A stretch of DNA of 64,000 nucleotides from Platycnemis pennipes (taxonomy: Eukaryota; Arthropoda; Insecta; Odonata; Platycnemididae): the NCBI GenBank assembly GCA_933228895.1, contig OW121854.1:5149131-5213130 (forward strand). Reading direction: 5' to 3'. Position numbers and translations under genes: made by a program. Below the pieces are notes generated by a model. That model saw only the letters and a list, made by a program, of their open reading frames with translations. It was not told where the DNA came from and did not search any database. This document shows, piece after piece, positions 1 through 9,446 of the stretch. Every line of letters begins with the position of its first letter. The stretch's first letter is position 1.

Positions 1-312
1 TGTGCCGTGTAGGAAGAGTAGGTGATTCTTTGCGGGTATGCATTTTCAGGAAGCAGTGGAAGGATTTTGAGAAACACGACGTCGACATTGTTGGCCTGCT
101 TATAACGAAAGGCGCCAAGGGGACCACAGTTTCACATCCCGTCCAACGGACGGACTACTGAACGTGAAATCTTCTCCAAAGAGCACTCATGTTGGATCCA
201 ACAAACCGCTGCAAAATCTGAACAACTGATTTACAACCTCTACCCTCGGGATGGGAATCCACTAATCTAACCAAAATACTTACCAGATCTCTTTGAGCTA
301 TAGCAATGACTT
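1..312. other. Unassigned; diverged repeat shared with 44.9 kb
   Basis: No coding region is supported. Bases about 105-175 (GGCGCCAAGGGGAC, then a CCCGTCCAACGGACGGA block) resemble 44900-44965 (GGTGCCGAGGGGAC, then a CCCATCTAAGAGACGGA block) at the same spacing. This suggests two old copies of an unclassified dispersed repeat. Confidence 0.35.
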
Positions 313-552
313 GGGGTCGTATTCAGAATCTTAACTATAGTCTCGTTTCCACCACTTACGCCCTAAAATCCTTACTTCGAGTGAAATTGGTTTGCAAATT
401 CACCCAGCAAAGTTAGAATTACTTCTTAGCGCCGAGCTATGTACGGCTTCAAACTATATCGAGGACAATCTGTATGCCCTTTTGAACTCATAACAGAGAT
501 TTTAGAACGTAAGCAGGTGAAGTGAGACCGTAGTTGAGATTCTTAGTATGAT
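313..552. repeat. MITE family A, copy 1
   Basis: The ends are inverted: ATTCAGAATCTTAACTATAG near the left edge against TAGTTGAGATTCTTAGTATG at the right. Inner arms also pair (GTCTCGTTTCC with GTGAGAC; CTTACGCCCTAAAATC with GATTTTAGAACGTAAG). About 240 bp with no open frame, so a non-autonomous foldback DNA element. Related copies lie at 52612-52775 and, split in two, at 53678-54940. No target duplication was identified, so the superfamily is unknown. Confidence 0.6.
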
Positions 553-556
553 TAAT

Positions 557-745
557 AATGATTTCCGGCCAAGTGCTTTAGCCAATCAAGCGGCGGCGTC
601 ATCTTTTCCTGAGGAATTTTAGCGCCTTAACGGAACTAGATGTGCTCAGGGTATCCGGGTTCGAATCCGTTAAGGCGAAAGATTTTTTTCTCTGTGGAAC
701 TGTGCAATTTCTGCGGGTAACGCCGTTAAGGTTCTCGAGGCCAGT
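557..745. mobile_element. tRNA-derived SINE foldback, degraded (family S)
   Basis: The left part (GATTTCCGGCCAAGTGCTTTA near 560-580) is the reverse complement of the SINE head seen at 40373-40400. The right part carries the B-box-like GGGTTCGAATCC, then AAGGCGAAAGATTTTTTTCTC and the body signature GCGGGTAACGCCG. It therefore appears to hold two head-to-head partial SINE copies, like the intact palindrome at 40.2-40.65 kb. There is no tRNA gene here: the acceptor and anticodon arms do not fold. Confidence 0.5.
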
Positions 746-888
746 TCGCGGTCCTTCAATATGTCACACGATCTGTCTTCACCTGCCTTCATCGCTCACT
801 GCTCTCCAGTTTAAGAAAAAATAGTTCGTTAGCTTTCTTAGAATCTTTTTCGAGATGTCTCTTAGTAAGCTATAGAAAACGAATTGGA

Positions 889-920
889 TGACGTCATGTG
901 TGACGTATGACGTCACACAT
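889..920. promoter_or_regulatory. Twin TGACGTCA (CRE-type) palindrome
   Basis: Two perfect TGACGTCA octamers (889-896 and 908-915) sit 19 bp apart, and the second lies in an 11-bp inverted repeat, ATGTGTGACGT, ATG spacer, then the complement. TGACGTCA is the known CREB/ATF binding site. No gene start is recognised nearby, so a regulatory role is only a possibility. Confidence 0.2.
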
Positions 921-1277
921 CAGGCGAAGTCGATTTCGGCGCGAAACCAGTCGATTGAAAAGTGCTCTTTTCTTTGGAACGAAAAATATATTTCCATGAG
1001 TAATAATTTGATTTTCATCAGCTTATATTTATAAACATATAGAACACAGCATCTATGCTTTTAAAGTAAATTTTTGCAATTTCCTGACTTGGTAGGCTTA
1101 CCCCATTGAGGCTTCTGAAGAAAAAGGTGAGAACTAAAACAGCCTACTTCTATTTCTTGGCTCTTGTAAAACACCACCTCTTAATCACATTACGGTTCCT
1201 TAATTTTCTGGCGATGGTAAGGCGTTGCTCCATATCTGTTCGTGCCAAGGGTCGTGGTCCTCGGTTGCTGTTGATGT

Positions 1278-1350
1278 GGGAAGAGGGGGGGGGGAGGGGA
1301 GGGGGTGTGGGGGGAGGGGGAGGAGGGGAGGGTGCGGACCCCCCCTCCCA
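1278..1350 (+). repeat. G-rich tract, quadruplex-capable
   Basis: Runs of 3 to 9 G separated by single bases cover about 60 bp, followed at once by a C-rich stretch (1339-1354). The composition fits a G-quadruplex on the plus strand. It also creates spurious proline- and glycine-rich frames. Confidence 0.6.
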
Positions 1351-1419
1351 CCCCATCGAGCGGGAGAGTGCCAAGTCGATACTCATCCACCTTGCCTCCA
1401 GAATCGATTCATACTATTT

Positions 1420-2090
1420 CGAATCGCGCCATATTAGCTACTTCTCCCGTGTTGGACCTCATTTGGAATACGCTGACATTATATGGGATCATTACGCAAT
1501 CGGCCTAAATAATGATCTGGAGCATGTGCAGCGAAGATCGGCAATATTTGTAAAGGGACAAAATGATAACTATATTACTGTAACCGGTCTATTAAGTGAA
1601 TTAAAATGGGAATCATTATCAGACCTTAGGTTGGAATTTAGACAATATCCTAAATAAAAACTAATTAATATTTTCTAGTGGTATATATTAATATTTTGAT
1701 GACGTTAAAAATATTTTGCGAACTCCAACTTACTATGGCAGACTGGATCATGAAATTACCTAGAGAAATTGATTGCCGAGCTGAAAAATTCAAAATGGCC
1801 TTCTTTCCTTGTGCACTTAGGGATATGAATAGCTGTAAATACATCCAAATGTATAAATAGAAGTGTATCAATGTATAGCGTAGATAGTTGCATGTTGGTA
1901 TAAGGACTTTAAGCTAACCCAACTAGAAGCATGTTTTTGCATGCTTGCTATGCTAATTTTATTAATTGTGAAGTTTTAACTAGAATATATTAATTAATCC
2001 TTTTTATGCATGCTATTCAATGCATGTTTGGCGTGAATTCACCCCCTGCCACACACCTTTTTGGTGACTAACAGGGTATTTTGTAGATGT
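1420..2090 (+). mobile_element. CR1/Jockey-type LINE, 5'-truncated 3' end
   Basis: The first 240 bp encode the C-terminal part of a non-LTR reverse transcriptase: a degenerate VGPHLEYA-x-IIWD motif, then VQRRSAIFVKG and ELKWESLSDLRLEF. This domain follows the polymerase core in CR1/Jockey-type elements. The frame closes at 1657. The 3' untranslated part has the family signature CCCCTGCCACACACC and ends GTAGATGT. A dead copy. Confidence 0.75.
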
Positions 2091-2865
2091 ATATTACAGT
2101 CGGTCGCCTCTCCCTTCCCGAATAATTCATTCCTGTCATAGTGGTAGAATAGATATAACAGCGATATTCATGGACTGCGAGGTTCCCCAATGAATATCCG
2201 GTGATTGATATGATGAGGAAACGATCATTAACGAGAAACGGAGGTGCCTCAGCAAAGCTGCATCGACCAAGACTTTCTCCTCCGGATTCAAATTCCTTTT
2301 ACTAAATTTGTGTTTTTGCAGGAAAATGCTTTTGTTGCTGGCAAATTTAATACAAAAACGATGTGACAATTTCGTACGTAAAATTTAAAGCCTAGTGCAT
2401 CAGTGTTGGATGACCGTAATTTGTTGGAACGAATCAGATGAGGGAAATGTTAATATTTAAAACTTAGGATCGTATTCCTCAGCAGCTAACATCAACAGGC
2501 TTCTTCAATGTTTTTCTTCTTTGACCGCATAAAAATAATCTCTGCTTCGAAACCTCAGAAAGTATCTGATGTTCTTTGTTTTAAACATATAGGTACCTCT
2601 AAAAATGGATATTAACCAATATTTCCACTTTTTAAATTAGCGAGGAAGAATACTTGACGACATTTAAAAATCGAACGGCTCAAAACACGAACTCCATAGA
2701 TTATAAACTTTTGATCGAGGCAGTAAAAAAAGAACAGGGTACTACCCTATTGTCGGATCATGCTGCTCCTTTTGCCTCCATGCATATATTCTCTATACTC
2801 CGATGTGAACGCGCGGATCAATCCGTCAGGGAACCGTCGTGCATTTGTCGGCAGACTCCTTGCTT
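2091..2865. other. Unassigned AT-rich DNA
   Basis: Only short open frames are present, with no recognisable domain, RNA or clear repeat. Confidence 0.3.
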
Positions 2866-3362
2866 CATCTACATCTACATCTACATAATACCCTGCAAGC
2901 CACCATAAAGGTGTGTGGCAGGGTGTGAACTCTCACCAAACATGCTCTACATATCATGCAAAAATAAGGATTAGACCTTGTATAGGTACTGTTCAAAACT
3001 ACGTTATTTAAAAAAAAGATTAAAATGGCAAAACATACATGCAAAAACTTGCTGTTAGTTGGGTTAGCTTTAAGTCCTTACACCAACATGCAGCTACCAA
3101 TGTTATCCATTGCTACACTCGTACTGTATATATTTATGGTTATTCATATCCCTAATAGTACGAGGAAAAAAGGACATGTTGAATCTGTCAGTTCGGCAAT
3201 CAATTTCTCTAATTTTGTGATTATGGTCCAGTCTACCATAGTAAGTTAGGGTCCGCAAAATATTTTTAACATCATAACTGAAAATATGGTCTTGGAATTT
3301 GTTTAAGAGATTAAGTCTAAACATACGATTACGTTTACAAGAGATTAAGTCTAAACATACGA
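2866..3362 (-). mobile_element. CR1/Jockey-type LINE 3' end, minus strand
   Basis: Begins with the tail CATCTACATCTACATCTAC and the complement of the GGTGGCTTGCAGGGTAT block, then the 3' UTR. The minus frame near 3150-3270 still reads ILRTLTYYGRLDHNHKIREI and DRFNMSFFPRTIRDMN, the terminal peptide of this LINE family. The upper edge contains a short direct duplication (GATTAAGTCTAAACATACGA) at about 3310 and 3342. 5'-truncated and inactive. Confidence 0.75.
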
Positions 3363-3833
3363 TACAAGTCTTCGATACGATTCGAGCGGTGCTTTTCCCC
3401 TCGCTTTTCGGAGGCGGCGGCGCGTGAAGTGCTTGGGCGGTGGCCGGCCTGCGCGGAGGTGTGCACGGGGCTCCAATTACGGCACTCTCACGGAGCAGGC
3501 GTGAGTTCCCTCCGTGCACGTGCAGCGCTTGATCGGGACTCAGCCGATGCCGAAAACATGATCTCGGCGATAAGGGATCTCCGCCCCCTCTTGCCCCGGG
3601 CGGCTCTGCCCTTCGCCCCCTCTCTCCATCCAAGCGAGCCCGAGGCCACGTGTGCTGGTGGCGTAGTCATGGTGATGGCCCCCGTGGTCATCGGATTTCC
3701 ATCAGCGGCCGAGAAGTGGGGTCAGCGCCGCCGGGGGCTTCCGCGTGATCGCCTCACTACCGGCTCTGCGAACAGTTGACTCCAGAAGAAAATCGAATAA
3801 GATTTGTGGGTACTTTATTACTTCAATTTATTG
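3363..3833. other. GC-rich block, unassigned
   Basis: CpG-dense sequence (about 3390-3760) with overlapping open frames on both strands, as expected from composition alone. No domain is recognised. It is wedged between two LINE fragments. Confidence 0.3.
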
Positions 3834-3919
3834 AAAGGGCATTCGGGAAAACTGTGACGAGAAGATACAAGAGCGATGTTACCTACTTTTCACTAGTTGG
3901 GCCCCACCTTCAATATGTA

Positions 3920-4117
3920 CAGAGCCAGATTTCTAAATAGGCTGAAAAGGCTGCAGCCTAGAGCGGCAAAATTTAAGGGGCGGCACTTGGGCAATTTACT
4001 AAAAATTGAAAATATCTAATATGTATAACATATGAGTCCATTAACTGTGAGTCTCTAAAAAGGGGGGGCGGCAAATGGATTTAGCCTACAGGTGGCCTAC
4101 TCCTAAATCCGGCCCTG
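3920..4117. mobile_element. 198-bp hAT MITE inside a LINE
   Basis: The left end CAGAGCCAGATTT and right end AAATCCGGCCCTG are inverted with two mismatches and have the CAG...CTG termini known for hAT elements. The flanks 3912-3919 and 4118-4125 are both AATATGTA, an exact 8-bp target duplication, the hallmark of hAT insertion. Removing the element rejoins the LINE reading (CACCTTCAATATGTAGCCAG). No open frame, so it was mobilised in trans. Confidence 0.92.
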
Positions 4118-4292
4118 AATATGTAGCCAGTGTATTTGAATTAGGTTTGATCAGAGAGCTAGAGAGAGTGCAGCGTATAGCTGCTAGGTTTGTTAAAAGG
4201 CGTTACGATAGGTTAGTAGTGTATCAGAATTTGTAGAAGAATAAGGTTGGGAATCATTATCAGATCGTAGGTTAAATTACAGATTAAGTGTA

Positions 4293-4440
4293 TTGCACAA
4301 TAGCTAAATTATCCACAAGAAAAATCTACCTTGACCGGGACCCCGGTTGAGATAAATGTTTTCCTTGTGGATAATTTAGCTATTGTGTATTTTCAGCGGG
4401 TGACTCCGATAAGGTATTTGTGGCTATTTAGCAATCCTTT
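4293..4440. mobile_element. SINE-derived foldback inside a LINE
   Basis: The arms CACAATAGCTAAATTATCC and GGATAATTTAGCTATTGTG are perfect inverted repeats. Between them is CTTGACCGGGACCCCGG, the B-box side of SINE family S in minus orientation; the outer right side holds the body signature CAGCGGGTGACTCCG. It is a shortened head-to-head SINE pair. Confidence 0.6.
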
Positions 4441-4959
4441 GAATGGTCTGTTGCAAGAGTTTAAAGCAGATAGCTTTACTGAAGTGATAAGTTTTATATT
4501 AAAAAACCCCATCTCATTATCTTAGATTCGACCAGATAAATAAGATTAGGGAGATAGATTGTCGTACTGATATATTCAAAATGGATTTTTCCCACGTGCT
4601 ATAAGAGAACACAATGGGCAGCATAGCAAAGGGATAGGTAGGGGAAATATTCTAAAATAATCGGTAGTGCATTATGCATATATGTATATTGACAACTAAT
4701 CCCTTTAATACTATGTGGATACTTACTATCTAGCTTATGGATGCATATAACCGTATTATCTAACACGTTTCCAGGTAGTGGCCTAGTTGCATGTCAATAG
4801 TGCATGTTTTGTGATCGTCACCCCCTGCCACACACTCTCACAGTGGTTTGCACCGTTTTGCGAAGATGTAGATGAAATTATATCCTTGTCTAAGAAGTGA
4901 AACACATTGTATTGCAACTTTAGGCTCTAAATTTCTATACCTTTTGTCAATAAAAAAAC

Positions 4960-5235
4960 AGTGTTCAACCCGAAGGTTGGTTTTTTGATAGGTGAGGGTA
5001 CATCTCGCCCAGTACTTAGCCAACGGCGTGTAAAATTCACACAATCAGGTTGGGGGGGCTAATTTGTTTTCCTGGGCCACCTGCGATTTCCTGCAATGTT
5101 CTGAGACGCCAGAAAATAGAATAGCGAGGATTATTAGGTGGGGGTGTGTAGAAAGCTTCGGGCCGGGATTTGAATCCGGGGCCCTCCGGTCCGTAGCCCA
5201 GCACTCTATCCACTAGGCCACCACGACCCCCTCTC
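4960..5235 (-). mobile_element. tRNA-derived SINE (family T), minus strand
   Basis: Read on the minus strand, the head is tRNA-like: A box TGGCCTAGTGGATAGAGTGC and B box GATTCAAATCC at tRNA spacing. The body ends with GTACCCTCACCTATCAAAAA and AACCAACCTTCGGGTTGAAC. The same head and tail are on the plus strand at 48130-48368, where a target duplication proves insertion. Pol III transcription is expected from the internal boxes. Confidence 0.75.
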
Positions 5236-6934
5236 AGATGCATATGCATTGCGGAAAGATATCAGGCAGCAGATACCAATGGGTTCCTTGAAATTGTATT
5301 CTTAGTTGTGACCAACTGTAGTAACTCAACGCGCTAGATCAGCGAAAATATTGGCGTGTGTGCATTACTACAGCACAGCCCACATTTTGTGTGAGGCAAT
5401 TCATTTAAATTATGAACGACTTCGTTGACGTAGTAAATATAATTTAAATAATGAGTCACATTTTTTCAGATACCTAACTGAAAGGTTGAAAAAATTGCTC
5501 ACTTCAGCTTCTAGGATGGTTTACCCAATAGCTTTTCCAATTCGATGTTTTCATTCTAATATATTTTGCCGTTATCAGAGAACTCCAATATATGTTGCGT
5601 AATAGATAAAATATATAGTGCTTGCTTCCAAAATGAGAAATAAAATATGATAATTTTAAACTGCCCTTGTCAAAATGAATTTAAACACTGCGCCGTGAGA
5701 TAATAATTCACGCCTGTAAAACGGTTCAGTAGTGATGTCTTCCTCTTTTGTAATTGCTTCGGATGAAGTTCTCTTTTCACGAGTAACATTCAGGAAACAA
5801 GTTAGTGTGGATGAGCGGTGTTAAATTTTCTGAAGAAATTTACATCCACGTGAGAATTTTCACGCGTCTTGGAAATTAAAGCATTTTGGACATCATTGTG
5901 AAACCTTTTCCAAGTTCTTAGATCCGACATAATATTTTATTCTCCTCTACAGCTGATATCAGTTATGAAGTCCCTGGGTCCGCGCTGGACCTTGGTTTCA
6001 AACGAATCATATCAAGAGAATAAGGAGTTATTTTAGTACACTCATCTCTCTTTTCAATTTCGGCTATGTCACTGGTGTTTCGTTTCATAATGCCAGGAAG
6101 ACGAGAATTGATTGTTTGAAAAATAGATTCTTCCACGAGAAAGTAAAGATGGCTTTTGTACTGAAGTACGCTCAGAGGAAATCAAGAAAGATATAGGGAC
6201 GTGAGTGAATGATATGACGAAGTTCCGAAATATTCCATGTGCGAGGGGATATCTCATGTGTAGGGGGAAGGAAAAGGAAGGTAGAGACTTCCAAAAGGCA
6301 CTGTTTTGCTTATTGCAACAAGAGAAATTTTGCTGAATGACTCATCATTGTTTGTAATGAGATGCGCCCATATTTACTACATGCTATAGTTATTAAGTGG
6401 TGGTGTATGCAACAAAGGCCGTCACCTTTCGAAATTACAGTAGGTGTATCGTTGGTCGTTTAGGTCGTTAAATCGACAAGAATTCATCCCCGCCGAAGCC
6501 CCGGACCTTACTCTCCGAGTTTCAATTACATGATCAAAAATTGTCTAACGTCGACTGTATTAAGGATTAGGGGCCACTTTTGACTCAAAATTATAATCCA
6601 ATTTGCATTGCTTAATAATTCAAGCCCAGGCATTAATAGCCTTTGAGTGTATTTTAAGGTTCTTTATGGATTTTACTAATATCTACTGTCCGATGATAAT
6701 ATGTGGGTCCCTTATATGAATTACGGCGAACTTCTAATTTGGCTTAAGAGAAAATGTCCGAAAACCGGAATATCCGAATGCCAAATGAAAGTAAGGAAAA
6801 ACAATTTCTCCGCAACTGGTTTTTCGATTCGCAATCATCAACGGCGGGGAGAGAAGATAGGCAGGGAGGCAGCGAAGACACATGGGGCTATCATATCATG
6901 TTGTCGCAATCAAATTCAGTGCCTGCGGAACAGA
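5236..6934. other. Unassigned AT-rich DNA
   Basis: About 1.7 kb with only short frames (longest about 120 codons near 6701-7072, running into a LINE tail). No domain, RNA or repeat structure is recognised. Confidence 0.3.
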
Positions 6935-7068
6935 AAAGTTGATGCATCGATTTTTTTAATTGATAATGCATGCCTGATCGATAATGGATGCCTGGTGACG
7001 ATTCACCTCCTGCCACACACCCTTGAAGTGGATTTATGCAGTTGTGGATGTAAAATAATATTACATCT
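6935..7068 (+). mobile_element. LINE tail fragment
   Basis: Contains ATGCATGCCTGATCGATAAT, the CTCCTGCCACACACCC signature, and a degraded GTGG...GATGTAAAATAAT end. A severely 5'-truncated CR1/Jockey-type LINE copy. Confidence 0.55.
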
Positions 7069-7519
7069 TTAAGAGTTGGTTAGTCAAAATTTTATCGAAA
7101 GTTGGCCTATCTTCATTAAAACGATATTTGAGACATTTATGCTTGGAGGCTGATAGAAATACAAGGGACTATCACACCAGGATATCGGAATCAAATATTC
7201 ATATATACCTACTTTAAGTATTTATGTGAAAAATAAAATTATTTTTAACATTCAGGACTTGCGGAAAATGAAAGTAATGCTACATCGGAAAAAAATTGTG
7301 AGTTTAGTTCAAATTGAAAGTTGGCATTTCTTCAATAAAGTGATAATTGGAAGAAACAATTGCTTGCTAAACCTGAAGCGAGTAGGTATTTAATTCTGGA
7401 TGTGAAATAGGACTATGGCCAAAAGAGGCGTATGTTATTCAAATTTGGTCGCTTCGTTTTCGTATATTTTACTCACATGCAGTGCAATCGAAAGTTTAGT
7501 TAGTTACTATAACAGAATT
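7069..7519. other. Unassigned AT-rich DNA
   Basis: No supported gene or repeat. Confidence 0.3.
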
Positions 7520-7680
7520 TCCTCATACTCAAATTCCACCTCGACCGGAACTCGAACTCGGGACCCCCCGATTCCCGGATGTTTGCTTTTCAGGTAGTTC
7601 TGTGTTCGAATCTCGGTCATGGTGGATTTTTTCTCTCAGGGAAATCGTGAATTTCAGGTGGTTACTCCCCTAATGCATTT
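7520..7680. mobile_element. tRNA-SINE head-to-head pair, degraded (family S)
   Basis: The left arm is minus oriented (CTCGACCGGAACTCGAACTC, complement of a B box). The right arm is plus oriented (GTGTTCGAATCTCGGTCATG, then GGATTTTTTCTCTCAGGG and a GGTGGTTACTCCCC body). This is the third such pair in the window. Confidence 0.55.
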
Positions 7681-8684
7681 GTGTAGCATCACTGAGGGAG
7701 GTCGAATTCAAAATCGCAGAAATAATCTCTCGTTTTCGCGTTACTCGTAACCGTTATATAGCTTCCAACTAGGTTATTATTAAATTAAATTACAGCATAG
7801 GCAATTGTTAAATATTTTTGCATAATAGGTTATTATTAATTTTTTGTAGCATAGTTATTATTAATTAAATATTGCTTTGTTAGAATATTGATTACTACGT
7901 TGTTAAGGGAGAAATAAAACGGCTTTCGTTCGAAGGAATGACAGAGAAGAAAAAATGACATATAAGAAAAGTGCAGTTATTTCATCATGGAGTAGCTCAA
8001 ATGCTTGATGGTTACATCAAATAGACACCGCATTTGAAAACCCTAATCATTGTTTTTTCTACTAAATCGGTGAAAATGCATTCAAAAGCACAATTTATTT
8101 CATATTTCTCTCAAAAGAGCCGACGATAAAGAAAAATACGTCAACATTTCGATGCGAAAGAACTCAATGAAATGATGAATGTTCGATGACACAGAGTTTT
8201 TTTTTAAACATGGCAAGGGAATTTTTGGACCGATAGCTCAGTTGAAGATGTGGCTCTTAAGTGGAGGTAAGAGTGAAGATAATCCATTGCAAAGAGCCGC
8301 GAGTATTCAGTTTGGAAGGCGATATTATTCCACTAGATGTGTATTATTTGTGGGCGGCATTCAAGGTTTCGGACGTGGCTGCATCGAGAAACTCGGGCGC
8401 TCGCCGCTAGAGGCCCTTCCAGGGTCCTTATCGTCTTCTCGCGCGGTGCTTGGAGGCGCTGCGCGAGCGACTGCCCCATCGATCAATCGATCAATCAATC
8501 ATCGCTCGCTTCCCGATTCCTCTCCGTCGCGAGAGTGTTGGCTTCGCTTTCAATTAGTCACCCTCACTCATGTTCCTCCTCCCTGCTGGCCTCTCTCTCT
8601 CTCTCTAGCTCCGCAAATTCCTTCAAATTCCTCAAGGGTGAGACGCAATGCAGGTAATCGGGTGACCTGAGTCACAGGAAACTT
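7681..8684. other. Unassigned
   Basis: AT-rich to about 8170, then a more GC-rich part (8330-8650) with overlapping frames in several phases and a CT-microsatellite (8588-8607). Nothing recognisable. Confidence 0.3.
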
Positions 8685-9078
8685 TTTCTGTAGCGGACAC
8701 GATCGACGTACGCGACCCTCAGGAAAAAAATGACTGACGAAGGCGCAATGAAAATCCAAAAGCGAATGTAAACAGAAGCTAACGATCAATTTTCAAGACT
8801 GTAGAGGTACTTACGTATTCCATGCCGTTGATGAAGTTAACAGATCACTGAAGACTATTAAAATTCACGAGAATTAGTTCGTGAAAACCGTGTTTAATCC
8901 TTCCTATCTAAATTTCACGGAATAACCAATGGCAACAATCGCTAACAAGCTTTTTCATGCTTTAGTTACCTTGTAAAATATCACTAACACACAATAACTT
9001 GTCGCAACCTCATTACAAAGTCAGGAAATACTCTTTGCTGAAACCAAAGACTTAAATAAGTTTTACAGTGTTTGAGAA
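8685..9078 (+). repeat. Dispersed repeat D, copy 1
   Basis: Aligns by eye along its length with 29205-29605 in the same orientation: shared blocks include CAAGACTGTAGAGGTAC, TATTCCATGCCGTT, CGTGAAAACCGTGTTTA, CAATGGCAACAATCGCTAAC and CAGGAAATACTCT. Small indels separate them. There are no inverted ends or open frame. Copy 2 runs directly into a LINE fragment, so this may be an internal non-coding part of a retroelement, but that is inference. Confidence 0.6.
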
Positions 9079-9446
9079 TAGAATTTTAGTTCAGAAGAGT
9101 CATGCATAAACTTCTTACTTCTGTAACTCCCCACGGGTGGCTACCTATCGCCAAATTCTGTGACAGTTTTCATTGGTTTCCCGTGTACGTGAAACTTAGG
9201 AGATGGGAGGTGACCATCTTTCACGTACACAGTCTCACGTTACGCGTTGGTTGTGTCTTTTGTTTCCGTTCTCCCACCCATGCGCCATCTCTTCACGTTT
9301 TACGGTGAACGTCTCTCGTCACCCGATGATTGTGTCCCAGCCTTCAGGTGGGCTCATAAACAGCCATCATGGGTTCCGGCAAGGGAGATAGCTTTATTCG
9401 TACACGATATTTTAGTCTAATGCGAAAACAGTACTGAAGTTGATTA
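9079..9446. other. Unassigned
   Basis: No gene supported. A short inverted repeat, GTGTACGTGAAA and TTTCACGTACAC (about 9182-9231), is present. Confidence 0.3.

Larger units (their letters stand above)
746..1419. other. Unassigned, with a palindrome and a G-run block
   Basis: No protein is recognised. The open frames across 1106-1420 exist because of low-complexity G/C runs and do not match a family. Contents that can be named are the TGACGTCA palindrome pair and the G-rich tract listed separately. Confidence 0.3.
3834..4874 (+). mobile_element. CR1/Jockey-type LINE (second subfamily), interrupted
   Basis: Matches the copy at 9447-10710: the C-terminal reverse-transcriptase region (SLVxPHLxYxAS, VQRxAARFVKRRYDR) is recognisable on both sides of an inserted hAT MITE. 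A second insertion with SINE sequence interrupts it at 4293-4440. The LINE then resumes (TTTAAAGCAGATAGCTTTAC) to a tail ending GAAGATGTAGATGA. Frames are broken by stops. Confidence 0.75.

Noticed and set aside
1106..1657. A single 183-codon gene
   Set aside because: Its first half is G-run low-complexity sequence and its second half is a LINE fragment; the join is fortuitous.
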